The notes under the pieces are model-generated. The model had not been told where the DNA came from. It did no database searches and was given only the letters and a program-made list of their open reading frames with translations. The position numbers and the translations under genes are program-made. Shown here piece by piece: positions 17,243-26,741 of a stretch of 64,000 nt of DNA (positions within the stretch are counted from its first letter, which is position 1; every line of letters starts with the position of its first letter). Origin of the DNA: DATLMR01 sp964615905 (lineage in GTDB: Bacteria > Acidobacteriota > Blastocatellia > UBA7656); assembly GCA_964615905.1 (NCBI GenBank), contig CAZTUB010000018.1, positions 1 through 64,000 on the forward strand, written 5' to 3'.

Positions 17243-20200
17243 ATGAAGACGAGGAAAGCCCCCATAATTACGGTTTTAACAATATCTATGCTTGCGGTGT
17301 CTATACCGCTCACAAGCCTCGAAGCGCGGGTCAGCGGTCCTTCGCGTTTCCACGGACCGCTTCTCGAGATAGCCAGAACTAACTCGACTCAGGCTAATGT
17401 TACCATAGCTAACGCCACAGCCCTGTCTGAGCCGGTTACAAAGATTACGCCCGACGCGATTGCCGAAGCTCAATCTTCGGCCGGGAAGGTGAACCCTGAT
17501 TTCATAAAGAGGCTCGGCCTGAGCCGCTCGCCTAAAGGCGTAGACGTCAGCGCCAGCATCGCTGAGTTCATCAAGAATCGCGACCGCAAGAAGCAAAGCA
17601 AAGGCGGGGGCGACTCGATGGTCCGGCCCCAGGCGGCGGGGCAGCCCGACGTGCTAAACACTAGAAGCCCCTTGTCGGCCGCTCTAATCACAGCCGTCGG
17701 CGGGCGCGACAATCAGGTTTCAGAAGTGGGGCTATTAGGCGATTGGGATGGGCGAGAAGACTGCACTGCCGATCATGGGGCCAAGGCCGATGATTTTTCA
17801 GGGATCGAGCCGGACATAGATTTCACAATCACCAGGACCGCAATTTCAGAACACACCGTGGCAAACGGGTTCGATGAAAATGTATATTACTACGGCGACT
17901 CTGTTTCCAACTTCTGGGTTGGTACGGACATAAACCCTGGAGTGGGGACCAGACCGGCAGGCTCTGTTGATACATTGCTGCAGATAAATATCCGCGAGCT
18001 CGTGAATACTGGAGTATCGAACGGGGTGACGCTTCTGAACCTGCTCGCAGGTGACTGCGCGGACGAGCCGTCCGTGACCGGTATCGCGGTGAACCCTGTC
18101 GCGGACCTCGCCGACTTCGGCCAGTGCGACCTTGTAGGTGAAGTGGTTTACGTGTCGGTCGTGGACACGCCGAGCTGCGCCAGCTTCATGGGAATACCGA
18201 TCCGGACGAGAATATTCGCCTTCGGCTTCGCAGACGGTCCGGGAGGGGTCGTGTCGGTGGGGGCGCGACAGATCTTGCGAAATTCACTATCGAACTTGGC
18301 GGGCGTGGCGGTAGATGATGACGGCAGCCTCTATTTCCAGCTGATCAATGAAATCAACGTTGAGTTCGGCGGGGCAATCTTCAAGGCGACGGAACTGCCG
18401 CGTTTAATCTGCGGCACTCCCGGGCGCGTCAACCGCGTTATACCTGAAATCCCGAACGGGTTGTTGACGGCGACAAGCCTCGCCACCTTCGGGTTGACGA
18501 CGCCTACGCCGATCACTGGGAGCGGGGCGCGCCTCACCAACTATTCAGGGACATCGACTTTCTTTGGCAATATCGTTGCTCTCGATACGGCCGCCTGTAA
18601 CGTGCTTTACGCGGCGGTGGCCCGCTCTTTTGTCGCCACGGACCCTCTTGAGGTTCAACTGACGGAAGGATTGTTCCCGGCGCCCTTCGCTTTAAACCCT
18701 TCCGGCACGCCTTCTATGATCATCAGCTTCGCCGATTGCATGGGGGCCTTCGATACCTGCACGGTACCCACAGTCGGCGGCGTGCCAGTAGCCGGGCAGG
18801 CCGGAGTCCTGCCGGTGGCAGACGGTTTTGCCGACGTATCGCGGCCCGGGGTTTCGATCACACCCGGGGTGAACAACTTCGAGTTTTTCGTGCTTGGGGA
18901 CGGTCCTGCACCCCTTCCGCCGCTGTTTCTACCGAAGGTACAGATGCAGATAGACTACACTCTTCACGCAGGCATAGCGGTTAATGAAGCGGGAACGGTA
19001 TTCATCATATCGGGCGGAACGCCCGGCGCTATTGGGACCTCGCCCTCCCCCCGGCTCGGAGAGATACTTTGCTTTGAAGATATGTGCCCGATGGATCGCA
19101 TGGCGGACCTTGTAGATTTCAGGGGAAATTCTAATCCTGAGCCTCCGAACAACGGCGGCAACATGGGTGACGGGGATTCAGATAGATTCGATCACATCTT
19201 TTATCAATCGCCTATGGATACGGTCACTCACACCCCTGTCGGATTGGCAGGGTTGGCGACAGGTTTTCTTCGCTATACGAACCGGGTCGCGCCTAACCCT
19301 ATCAGCCCCGGTGTGACACTTGGAATGAGTGGCGGGGAGCCAGTTCAACCTGATGATTCCACATCCGGGCCGATTATCTTTGAAGGTCTCGACCCCGGTC
19401 ATCAGGCGGCGGGTGGAGACGATCAGAACCCCAACGGCAACATGGCTCCTGCCAGCTCTTTCACCGGTGATGATAATGATGGAGATGGCAGCCCTGTGCT
19501 CGCGAACTTGTTGGAAGGCGGATTTGAATTCCTATTCAAGTCGGAATCCGACCCGGCCGAATGCGTTTGGAACGGCTTCTTCTTGAACTCTAACGGCAAT
19601 ATCACCTTTGGGGAAGGCGACGAGAGCGGCTCGCCGAATCTCGCCGGTTTTCGTGCAGGGCCTCCAAGAATCGCCCCGGCCTGGGCTGACTTCAACCCTG
19701 AATCTCGCGAGACTAGTGTGGGGACTTTCCCTGTGCAGGCTCTGGGGTTTGCGCACATAAATGCTTTTAAGATTCTTTGGATCAACGTCCCCGAATTTAC
19801 AATGGAAGCCTGCACCTCCCGAGGCGCGAGCGGCGCGAGCAATACTTTCTCTGTGACGCTTTTTGACGATGGGACAGGGCCGGATGAAAACAACCTACAG
19901 ATGCTCGACGATCAAAACCCGATAGGCGACAATATAGCGCCGTTCGATCAACAGGAAGGGCCGACGGACCTGCGGTTTAAAGATGTCCTGGGCTCGCTGG
20001 TGGGCTCTCCGCCCAGGGGGGACGGGACGGGCCAGTTCTGCTTCGAGTACGGTCGTATGGATTTGCTGGGCACTGCAGAAAGACCTGTCATTGTCGGTTT
20101 TTCAACCGGGGGGAGATCGCCGCTGAACCCGCCGGGTTTGTGCGAATCAAACCTTGGCGAACTGGCTCTCGCGGCGAGCACCGGCTCCTTCGGAGTGATA

Positions 20201-21568
20201 GATGGGCAGGTCTCCAGCATCGAGGACTGTCTTATAGGGGAATGCACGGAGCCGGAGATTTTCGAGGTGTTCAACGAGGGGAGGGACGCGTTTGTTAATA
20301 CAGACGGGAACGTCTTCTTTGCGATGCCGGACTTTGACCTGAGGTGCGAAGGAAATGATCCGTTATTGTGTAAACCGAAAGACCAGGTGGATCAGAATCG
20401 AGGAAAGGTCTGCTTTATAGGGACTCCCTGCGAGCCCTGTTGCAAGGGCGACTGCCAGGAGATCGTGCCGTTTCCTTTCACAACAACGCCCGGCTCGACA
20501 GGGTTAATCAACGCCCTCTGTAGCGTGAGACTTAACGTGTTCGGAACCGGGTTCTGCCCGAATGAAATCACCACCTGCTGTCCAGCCTTCGTGTCTGAGA
20601 CGGGTGTGGCGCTCCAGCGACCCTGCAAAACGGTTACGACGTTCGCCGCGCTGTCGTGCGATTCGAACGGCGATGGCGTGCCTGATTCAACCATAGCGCT
20701 CACCGACGTGACGCCGGTCAGCAGCAATCTGATTACGGCGACCCTGCCGGTCCTGCCTGACTTTCCGGGCACCGCTTTCCCTCCTGGTTGTTGCGGCGGG
20801 ATCGGTTCATTGGTCGTGACAACATCTTTTTCCTCGGGAGACAACAACGTATTCGGGCCGTTTACCAGAACTACGATATGCGCCATAGATTTAGGCACTC
20901 GCGCCCCAGTAGTGTTTTCGGCGACGCCGACGACGCCCGACTGCTCAGTTCTGCAAGACTTGATCATAAGCGGATCGTGTTTCATAACCGGTGACACGGT
21001 GAACGTCACGTCCGTATTCGCGGTCGAGCGTGGGAACCCAGGTAACGTCATTCAGGCGCAACGATTCGTTGTCCTAGGCCCGGGTATGATAGACGCCTTC
21101 TTCGATTTCACTTCGGCAAATGCGGGAAAGACATTCTTGATCTTCGCGAGCGGGCCGAATGGGACGAGCAGGAACCTGACGAACTTACTACCGGGGGCGC
21201 CGGCGGGTTGTCCGCTCGGCAACGAGCAGGGTATCCAGGTTACAGTAACCTGCGATGGCCCTTCAGTGTTGCCGGCCGAGCCGCCGGTCATTAACGGCTG
21301 CAGGGTTGACCGAGACCCTTCAGGAGTACTGCGGCTGGTCGTTACGGGGAGGAACTTCCGGCAAGGGGCAACGGTAAGAGTTGGCGGTTTTCTGCCCAAG
21401 AAAGTAAAGTTCAAAGACTTGAAGGCGGGGCCCGGCATTTTCGGAAGCCTGATCCTCAAAGGCAAGTTTTGCAAAGGGCTGCCAGGGCCGATAGTGGTGA
21501 CGAATCCGAGGCAGAACGCCAGCTCGTCCCAGCCATTCAACTGCCTTGAAAGCTGTTCGCCCAGGTGA
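17243..21568 (+). CDS. Giant secreted surface protein with NIDO-like and IPT/TIG-like domains
   Basis: A 1441-aa protein. Residues 1-29 are a signal peptide (ITVLTISMLAVSIPLTSLEA). The first half is rich in repeated beta segments and paired cysteines without a known family. Around residues 750-880, EFLFKSESDPAECVWNGFFL, SNGNITFGEGDESG and GPPRIAPAWADFNP match the extracellular NIDO-like pattern seen in many acidobacterial proteins. A Cys-dense stretch follows near 1060-1090 (CFIGTPCEPCCKGDC). The C-terminus (PPVINGCRVDRDPSGVLRLV, VTGRNFRQGATVRVGG) is an IPT/TIG-like Ig fold. It is probably an exported adhesin or matrix protein. The start has AAAGGAG. Confidence 0.75.
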   Translation: MKTRKAPIITVLTISMLAVSIPLTSLEARVSGPSRFHGPLLEIARTNSTQANVTIANATALSEPVTKITPDAIAEAQSSAGKVNPDFIKRLGLSRSPKGVDVSASIAEFIKNRDRKKQSKGGGDSMVRPQAAGQPDVLNTRSPLSAALITAVGGRDNQVSEVGLLGDWDGREDCTADHGAKADDFSGIEPDIDFTITRTAISEHTVANGFDENVYYYGDSVSNFWVGTDINPGVGTRPAGSVDTLLQINIRELVNTGVSNGVTLLNLLAGDCADEPSVTGIAVNPVADLADFGQCDLVGEVVYVSVVDTPSCASFMGIPIRTRIFAFGFADGPGGVVSVGARQILRNSLSNLAGVAVDDDGSLYFQLINEINVEFGGAIFKATELPRLICGTPGRVNRVIPEIPNGLLTATSLATFGLTTPTPITGSGARLTNYSGTSTFFGNIVALDTAACNVLYAAVARSFVATDPLEVQLTEGLFPAPFALNPSGTPSMIISFADCMGAFDTCTVPTVGGVPVAGQAGVLPVADGFADVSRPGVSITPGVNNFEFFVLGDGPAPLPPLFLPKVQMQIDYTLHAGIAVNEAGTVFIISGGTPGAIGTSPSPRLGEILCFEDMCPMDRMADLVDFRGNSNPEPPNNGGNMGDGDSDRFDHIFYQSPMDTVTHTPVGLAGLATGFLRYTNRVAPNPISPGVTLGMSGGEPVQPDDSTSGPIIFEGLDPGHQAAGGDDQNPNGNMAPASSFTGDDNDGDGSPVLANLLEGGFEFLFKSESDPAECVWNGFFLNSNGNITFGEGDESGSPNLAGFRAGPPRIAPAWADFNPESRETSVGTFPVQALGFAHINAFKILWINVPEFTMEACTSRGASGASNTFSVTLFDDGTGPDENNLQMLDDQNPIGDNIAPFDQQEGPTDLRFKDVLGSLVGSPPRGDGTGQFCFEYGRMDLLGTAERPVIVGFSTGGRSPLNPPGLCESNLGELALAASTGSFGVIDGQVSSIEDCLIGECTEPEIFEVFNEGRDAFVNTDGNVFFAMPDFDLRCEGNDPLLCKPKDQVDQNRGKVCFIGTPCEPCCKGDCQEIVPFPFTTTPGSTGLINALCSVRLNVFGTGFCPNEITTCCPAFVSETGVALQRPCKTVTTFAALSCDSNGDGVPDSTIALTDVTPVSSNLITATLPVLPDFPGTAFPPGCCGGIGSLVVTTSFSSGDNNVFGPFTRTTICAIDLGTRAPVVFSATPTTPDCSVLQDLIISGSCFITGDTVNVTSVFAVERGNPGNVIQAQRFVVLGPGMIDAFFDFTSANAGKTFLIFASGPNGTSRNLTNLLPGAPAGCPLGNEQGIQVTVTCDGPSVLPAEPPVINGCRVDRDPSGVLRLVVTGRNFRQGATVRVGGFLPKKVKFKDLKAGPGIFGSLILKGKFCKGLPGPIVVTNPRQNASSSQPFNCLESCSPR

Positions 21569-22080
21569 GGGTTTTGGACTCAGGTCAGAGGCTGACTACC
21601 CATTCACATGGAGGCAAAGGCATCTCCCTAACAGCGCGATTCAGGCTGGTAGCCTATCACGACGGGAGGTGCCTGCGCCCGGCGCGAAGCAGGCCCCTGG
21701 CAAGTGTTAAGACAAGGACCCCGCTACAGAAGAAGAGTCAGTGTTTGTAAAGGACCTCTATTTGTAAAGTGAGTCTGACGGGTGTCATCGAGCCCGGCCC
21801 CAGGCCGGGACTATCCACGCCCTCAGTGGATTGGCAGCGAAACCGCCATATTTTGATCTGCCCGCGCCGGCATCTCGGGGCTGACCGAAGAGTCCTCTGG
21901 CGTCCGGCGGCGGTTGAGTAAGGTGATGAGAGCATTGATTTTGACAAAGGCTATTGCCATCACGAAGCAGCCCCCGACCCATGATTTAGCAGGATTTGCA
22001 GGTTGGCAGTCACGCGACCCGGGAGAAGTATGAGCACAGATTAACCGCTGTCGGCTGTCGTCGCGCCTGGCGAAGGTCCA
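21569..22080. other. Intergenic, no gene seen
   Basis: About 510 bp between the secreted protein and the recombinase remnant. Open frames are short and lack signatures. No clear terminator hairpin with a U-run is visible. Confidence 0.4.
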
Positions 22081-23017
22081 TTGGCGAGATTCGATGCGAG
22101 ACTCGCAAAGAGATTCAGCGAGAAGTCAGTATCTGACGACACGCGCAGCGCCTATCAAAGAGTTGTGCGCGAGTTCTTTTCACGCGCCGGAGATCTCCAC
22201 CCCTCGCAGGTCACCCCTGAGCAGGTGCTCAGCTTTAGAGATCGAGAGCGAAGCAAGCCCAAGCGGCCGGCTGCCGTAGCCTTCAAACTTGCGGTCATTC
22301 GCTCGTTCTTCGAGTGTTTATGGGCCGCCGGGCTAATTAGCTTGAATCCGGCATCGAGAAAGCTTGTGTCGCCACCCGAAGTTGTATCGCCACCCGAAGT
22401 GGAAAGCGACGGCGCGGGCCGCTCGCTTACTTCAAAAGAGGTGAGTCATCTTCTGGCTGGACCAGATCGAAGAACTGCGGAAGGAGCGCGCGACTACGCC
22501 ATCATGATCGTCATGCTAAGGACTTCAATGCATGTCAGCGAAGTCTGCTCGCTCAAGGCTTCATCTATGAAATGGATCCCCGGCCGCTGGTTTATGAGAC
22601 TGAAGGTCAAAGGGGAAAGGGAACGGACCTTGCCGCTCCCGCCTGAGGTGAAGAAAGCGATAGGCGAATACTTGAAGCTGCCTGAGCAGAGACGAAAGAT
22701 TTTACTGAGCGATGGAGACGAGAGCTTCCTGTTTCAGCCACATACAAACTATCGACGTTGCAATTCGAAAAGCCGCTTTCGCCCCGCAGGTATGGAACAT
22801 AGTATCGCGGTGGGCAGATTATGGAGTGGTTCGGAAACTCTCCCCACTCGACCTGCGACGGATCGCCCTCACCAGAGCGCCGGACCAGGGGCTCAGTTAC
22901 CGCCAGGTGCAAATGATGAGCGGCCATAAGGACCCAAAGACTTTCATACGATAGGATAACGGTCGTGAAAATCTGGATATGAATGCTGTTAATCTCCTTA
23001 CCCATGAAGAATCTTGA
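22081..23017 (+). pseudogene. Decayed XerC/D-like tyrosine recombinase
   Basis: The N-terminal SAM-like core-binding domain (SEKSVSDDTRSAYQRVVREF) and catalytic domain are recognisable, but the gene is dead several times over. First, the frame shifts by +1 near 22740-22770; the rest reads APQVWNIVSRWADYG and LSYRQVQMMSGHKDPKT in another frame. Second, the first catalytic Arg of the usual GLRVSE is His (SMHVSEVCSL). Third, the His of HDLRR is Leu (SPLDLRRIA). Fourth, the nucleophile codon, expected as RYD after KDPKT, is a TAG stop (22952-22954); the frame then continues DNGRENLDMNAVNLL to TGA 23015. An in-frame 18-bp duplication (22369-22402) repeats SPPEV. It lies beside the replication initiator gene. 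Confidence 0.85.
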
Positions 23018-23062
23018 TTGCGCTTCTCGCAGGAGAAAAGAGATACCTGTTCGATGCGCCGA

Positions 23063-24547
23063 CTAAGCGCGCCTGGTTAGTAGTACCTTCTTCATGTGTC
23101 TTGTCACCAGCTTTTCATATTCTGCTTCAGGGCACCTCGATTTAAACCCTCCCGAATGGCTTTCAATCAAGGACTCAACTTCCTGGCGCAACGCAGTACG
23201 ATCCTGGTCCGATAGTAAGAGGAGATCTGCTTCAGCAGAGAGCAGTGCAGCTTCTTCGACTCTTAAGGCTTCTTCTTCCTCCTCGAGATCAAATGCGGGA
23301 GGGGCCACAAGCGCTTGATCCTGGGGCTGGCGGTATGCCTGCCTTGCGTGTGCTTTGATCGCCTCATCGAGGTATACAACATGCCCGCCGAATGTCTTTA
23401 CAGGAAAACTCGTTTCTATAGCTCGGCGGGCGGCGAAATTAACGATGAATGTGGCCTTCTCCAGGCCGTGTTGTGTGATCAGTCGAGCGGCTTGATCGAC
23501 TTCAGTCTTCCTTGGAGTATGATCGCCCATTCTGCGGGCAATAAGATGGAATTCCTTAACCAGATTAGTTGCGTCATGGCGTATCGAATTCGAATCTGCG
23601 GTGATCATCTCCCGCTCCTGTTGGTCGAACAAAGTTGGCCGGGATCGTCTTGAATTGAAAAAGGTATAGTGTAACCTCGCCAATGCGCCGACCTCGTAAA
23701 GAACCTCAAAGTCAGGTGGACCATCGCCAGCTATCGGCCTGAGTTTCGCACTCTTAATATACCCTGATGCGATAAGCGGCTCGTGGGCCTGGTGAAGATG
23801 GGCTCTTACGTTCTTGATGTCGTTGGGCCGTTTTCGCGCAGAGAATAAACAGATGTCCGAGTATCTAACCTTGGCGTGGGGCAGGTTATAACGGACAGCG
23901 GCAAACATAGAGTAGCTGATAATCTCATAAAGCCTTTGAGCCTGAGGCGGCAACTCTTTAAGATAGTCATAATCAAGAGGCCTGACGGGTGCCCTATTCA
24001 GGACCTGTAAGAATGGGTCATTCAGTGATATGTATACTGCGTCGGCCGTTTCCCCGGAAGGCAGGTGCTCGCCGGTTGTATATACGGAATACCTGGTAAA
24101 ATTCGCTTCGAGGTAATGTTCCTTTCCGTCGGTGTCTTTGTAAGTAAGTTTGGCGGTTATGAAGACTCCGGCATTTTGTTGGAATGCTCTTTTCAAATTT
24201 GCAGTATTCGTTCCGCTCACCTGTATGCCGAGTTCGGCGCAAATAGATGAAAGGCTCCCGACGCGGATCAGCTTGGGCAGGGGGCGTCCCAGCTCGTCAA
24301 TTCGTCGGTTGATAATCAAAGTATCGACCTTATAGGCGAGCTGCCGGGGGGGACCATGCTTCTTGCTATAAGATACGTCCCAGAGTAATTCAACTACACC
24401 GTGAGAAGTTCGTTCTTCGATCCTGATGTCTGTTTCACCGCTCTTGGTCAGCTGGTGTATGGGCATCCGCGAAAGAACTGTTTCGGTTCTGATAATATTT
24501 TGCGGAAGGCGGGGAAGGTCTTTTGATACGATTGCTTCTTTTGACAT
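23063..24547 (-). CDS. Replication initiator protein (RepA/RPA type)
   Basis: About 494 aa from ATG 24547, which has AAGGAG 9 nt upstream; the frame extends ten codons further without a better start. It matches plasmid replication initiators of the Replication initiator protein A family: SHGVVELLWDVSYSKKHGPP, AYKVDTLIINRRIDELGRPLPK, and a winged-helix core with LPPQAQRLYEIISYSMFAAVR. The C-terminal 100 residues are acidic and coiled-coil-like (DLEEEEEALRVEEAALLSAE). Such proteins bind iterons and open the origin; iteron-like repeats lie 1 kb upstream. It implies an autonomous or integrated replicon. Confidence 0.85.
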   Translation of the reverse strand: MSKEAIVSKDLPRLPQNIIRTETVLSRMPIHQLTKSGETDIRIEERTSHGVVELLWDVSYSKKHGPPRQLAYKVDTLIINRRIDELGRPLPKLIRVGSLSSICAELGIQVSGTNTANLKRAFQQNAGVFITAKLTYKDTDGKEHYLEANFTRYSVYTTGEHLPSGETADAVYISLNDPFLQVLNRAPVRPLDYDYLKELPPQAQRLYEIISYSMFAAVRYNLPHAKVRYSDICLFSARKRPNDIKNVRAHLHQAHEPLIASGYIKSAKLRPIAGDGPPDFEVLYEVGALARLHYTFFNSRRSRPTLFDQQEREMITADSNSIRHDATNLVKEFHLIARRMGDHTPRKTEVDQAARLITQHGLEKATFIVNFAARRAIETSFPVKTFGGHVVYLDEAIKAHARQAYRQPQDQALVAPPAFDLEEEEEALRVEEAALLSAEADLLLLSDQDRTALRQEVESLIESHSGGFKSRCPEAEYEKLVTRHMKKVLLTRRA

Positions 24548-25518
24548 CTGACTCGACTCCTTGCGTTCAACAAGCAAATGAGAAAGTGAAACACACCTGC
24601 CGTCTCACTGTCTGATCCGTCACCGCTTATCCTGCCCGTGTGTCTAAATACTCTTAACCGGCCGTCTAATACAGTCTATGGGGCCGGAAGTCCTGAAATG
24701 ATTCGGATTGAGGCCATTAATGGAAATAAAACCATCATGGGGGGGCAGGCCAAGGTGCAGGCGCGAATAATCGTAAGTTCAGAGGCGATAAGCCAAAAAT
24801 GCAGGCGGTATAATCGAAGCATCAGGGGTTCCCGCCAGACCCCGAATAAGAGCACATGAGAAACAGTCACGGGCAAAAAAAGCCATTTATGATTGATATA
24901 ATCAAAAGTACACCCCCGGAGTCCGCCCATGAAGAAGTAAAAGGTAATCAAAACATCAGCCCCCCGAGCCCTATTGACACAGCATGATGGCGGCGATATA
25001 TTGCGGATCAACAGTTTAGATGCAGACACAAAAACACCTTGCTGCCGCGGCCCACTACGAATGAGCCGCTAAATCAGAAGTTAACCCATGTTATGGGCTA
25101 GGCGGACGGGAAACCGAACTGGCCCATCAGCTTTTTACAGCTTCAGCAAAGATGCGGTAATGCTGCTACGGAGCAACCCCGACCTATGCTCCGGCCTTGC
25201 CGTTCACTCATACATGTTCCTCAGCGTCTGCAATCAACCGCCACCGATCGCCATGAACTTAGAGCGGTAGCGACTGCTCACAGGCATAGATAAGATACCT
25301 CGGGAATATTATTAATGTCTGAGTAGATAATAAGGGGATCCGCCAGCCCATAGATAAATCGTGATACCCGCGCTGCAAAATTATGATTTTGATTTCTGTT
25401 CAGCTAAAGCCGGCATCCTCATTCGGGGGAGAAGATATGATGTCAAGATGACATCAGGCGGCAATATACCATGCGGGATAAAGCGACCGCAACGGGAGAA
25501 AGAGCCTTTGGTGCTGTG
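24548..25518. other. Gene-free region upstream of the replication initiator, possible origin
   Basis: About 970 bp without a supported gene; the short frames at 24638 (plus) and 24676 (minus) have no signature. The A/T-richer patches at about 24870-24960 and 25280-25400, next to iterons at 25519, fit a replication origin. I see no clear DnaA box consensus. Confidence 0.4.
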
Positions 25519-25592
25519 AGTCGAGGGAAGGGAAGTCTTCTCATAGGGAAGGGAAGGCTCCTCATAGGGAAGAAATCGATCCTCATAGGGAA
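25519..25592 (+). repeat. Iteron array, 21-bp period (candidate origin)
   Basis: The core CTCATAGGGAA occurs at 25540, 25561 and 25582, exactly 21 bp apart, so all copies lie on one face of the helix. A degenerate fourth copy (TCGAGGGAAGGGAAG) sits at the same phase at 25521. The first and second copies carry GGGAAG extensions. Phased direct repeats near a RepA-type gene are the hallmark of iteron origins. Confidence 0.75.
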
Positions 25593-25653
25593 ACTCCCGC
25601 CAAGGAGGCCAAAAAAATAAAGAGAGGTGAGATAAGAGAGATGAAATGAGGAA

Positions 25654-25699
25654 GGCCGAAAGAGCAGCGTAGTACGGTGTGTACTAGTGTCTTTCGGCC
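25654..25699. repeat. Two-tier hairpin next to the iterons
   Basis: Outer arms GGCCGAAAGA (25654-25663) and TCTTTCGGCC (25690-25699) are perfect complements. Inside them, TAGTAC and GTACTA pair around a GGTGT loop. It sits 60 bp from the last iteron and could be part of the origin or a terminator. Confidence 0.6.
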
Positions 25700-25799
25700 G
25701 GAACTGCGGGAGCTTGGTCCCGATCAGCTCGTTGTGTGAACCGGCGCAGGTAAGCGAGCCGGCGCCAGTCTTACTTCGGCCATGCCCGGTCCGACTTCA

Positions 25800-26174
25800 T
25801 CAAAAGCAGGCAGCAAAGCTCAGAAGCACAAGAGGAGTTATCACGAGGTACAGGAAGGCTAAAGCCATCGTGCACGACCCCAATAAGCCCAGACGTTCTC
25901 TGAAGAAAACTTTGCCGCAGTGGAAGAGCAGGTAAGAGCCGCCGAGAGACATCTCCACGAAAAAAGCCCCCCAACCCCAATCCGCAACTTGATAGCTGGT
26001 GGACATTGCGGTTGAGAGTAATCCGTGAGTGGCAAGCGAGCCAACGTCCACTCCCTGATGGTCATCAGCAACCATTGCCGAAATCGTGGCCGCGAGAGCC
26101 GCGATCCATAACAGGGCGAAGAAAATGCTTCGGACTGTGGGAATGTGATTCTCCACAAGTGTTAGCCTCGTCAT
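25800..26174 (-). CDS. Small membrane protein of unknown function
   Basis: A 124-aa protein with about three membrane helices (SIFFALLWIAALAATISAMV, WGAFFVEMSLGGSYLLFHC, LGSCTMALAFLYLVITPLVLLSF). AGGAGG lies close before the ATG. It follows the secreted 26.2-kb gene by 15 nt on the same strand, so the two form an operon. I do not recognise a family. Confidence 0.65.
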   Translation of the reverse strand: MTRLTLVENHIPTVRSIFFALLWIAALAATISAMVADDHQGVDVGSLATHGLLSTAMSTSYQVADWGWGAFFVEMSLGGSYLLFHCGKVFFRERLGLLGSCTMALAFLYLVITPLVLLSFAACF

Positions 26175-26189
26175 GTTTGCCTCCTGACT

Positions 26190-26741
26190 CTACTGCCGGG
26201 ACGGGGGCAGGCCGTTGCTGCCCACGTCCGAGCGACGCTTCCAGGTTATCGTTCCGCCGTTGAACTCAAGCGCAGTGATGCGAGCTTCCGCCCGCAACCC
26301 ATCACGTTGAGTGTCACGGTAAGAGAATTCCTGAGTGAGCTGCGCGCGGGTTCCGGGTGCCAACCGTTTCTCGAAAACGAGGATGAATTTATCCACCTGC
26401 GTTCCGCGAATGTCGATCAGTTTGAACTCGACGGTCAAGTTGGTCAGGGTATCCTCGCTGGTATTTTCGACCACCACCGTGCAGGAGGCCTTTTGAGCCG
26501 CCCGCTCGGAAGCTCGGTCAGCTTCACGCTTCGCATCGCCCCGGATAATTCGCGGGAGTCTGGAGAAGAGTGAACCCGACGGTCGTCGTACTGCGGAGGG
26601 GCCGTCCCATCTCGCTTCGGTCAAGATAACTTCGAGAGCGTCACGTTCCGACTTGAAGACTGATTGAGCATCTACCGAGGTAGAAAGGGCGCAGATCGAG
26701 AGCATCAGCGCGAGCATGGTCCATCTGGTGTTTGTTTTCAT
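26190..26741 (-). CDS. Secreted protein with Ig-like fold, unknown function
   Basis: About 183 aa from ATG 26741 (AGGAGA upstream); the frame opens 14 codons earlier. A signal peptide MKTNTRWTMLALMLSICALS ends before VDAQSVF. A charged helix (RGDAKREADRASERAAQKA) precedes a beta-sandwich segment CTVVVENTSEDTLTNLTVEF, KLIDIRGTQVDKFI, typical of FxLYD-like extracytoplasmic domains. Its role is unknown. It is the first gene of a pair with the small membrane protein. Confidence 0.65.
   Translation of the reverse strand: MKTNTRWTMLALMLSICALSTSVDAQSVFKSERDALEVILTEARWDGPSAVRRPSGSLFSRLPRIIRGDAKREADRASERAAQKASCTVVVENTSEDTLTNLTVEFKLIDIRGTQVDKFILVFEKRLAPGTRAQLTQEFSYRDTQRDGLRAEARITALEFNGGTITWKRRSDVGSNGLPPSRQ

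Noticed and set aside
19423..19893. Long minus-strand frames inside the 1441-aa gene (also 20392-21051 and 21052-21540)
   Set aside because: They are the antisense of a strongly coding GC-rich gene, with low-complexity Pro/Ser/Gly composition.
24676..25029. 117-codon minus frame upstream of the replication initiator
   Set aside because: No ribosome-binding site, odd composition and no recognisable domain; the region is better explained as origin or promoter.
25519..25592. CRISPR array
   Set aside because: The repeats are short (11-16 bp) with 21-bp period and no spacers of regular CRISPR size; they fit iterons. No cas genes are present.
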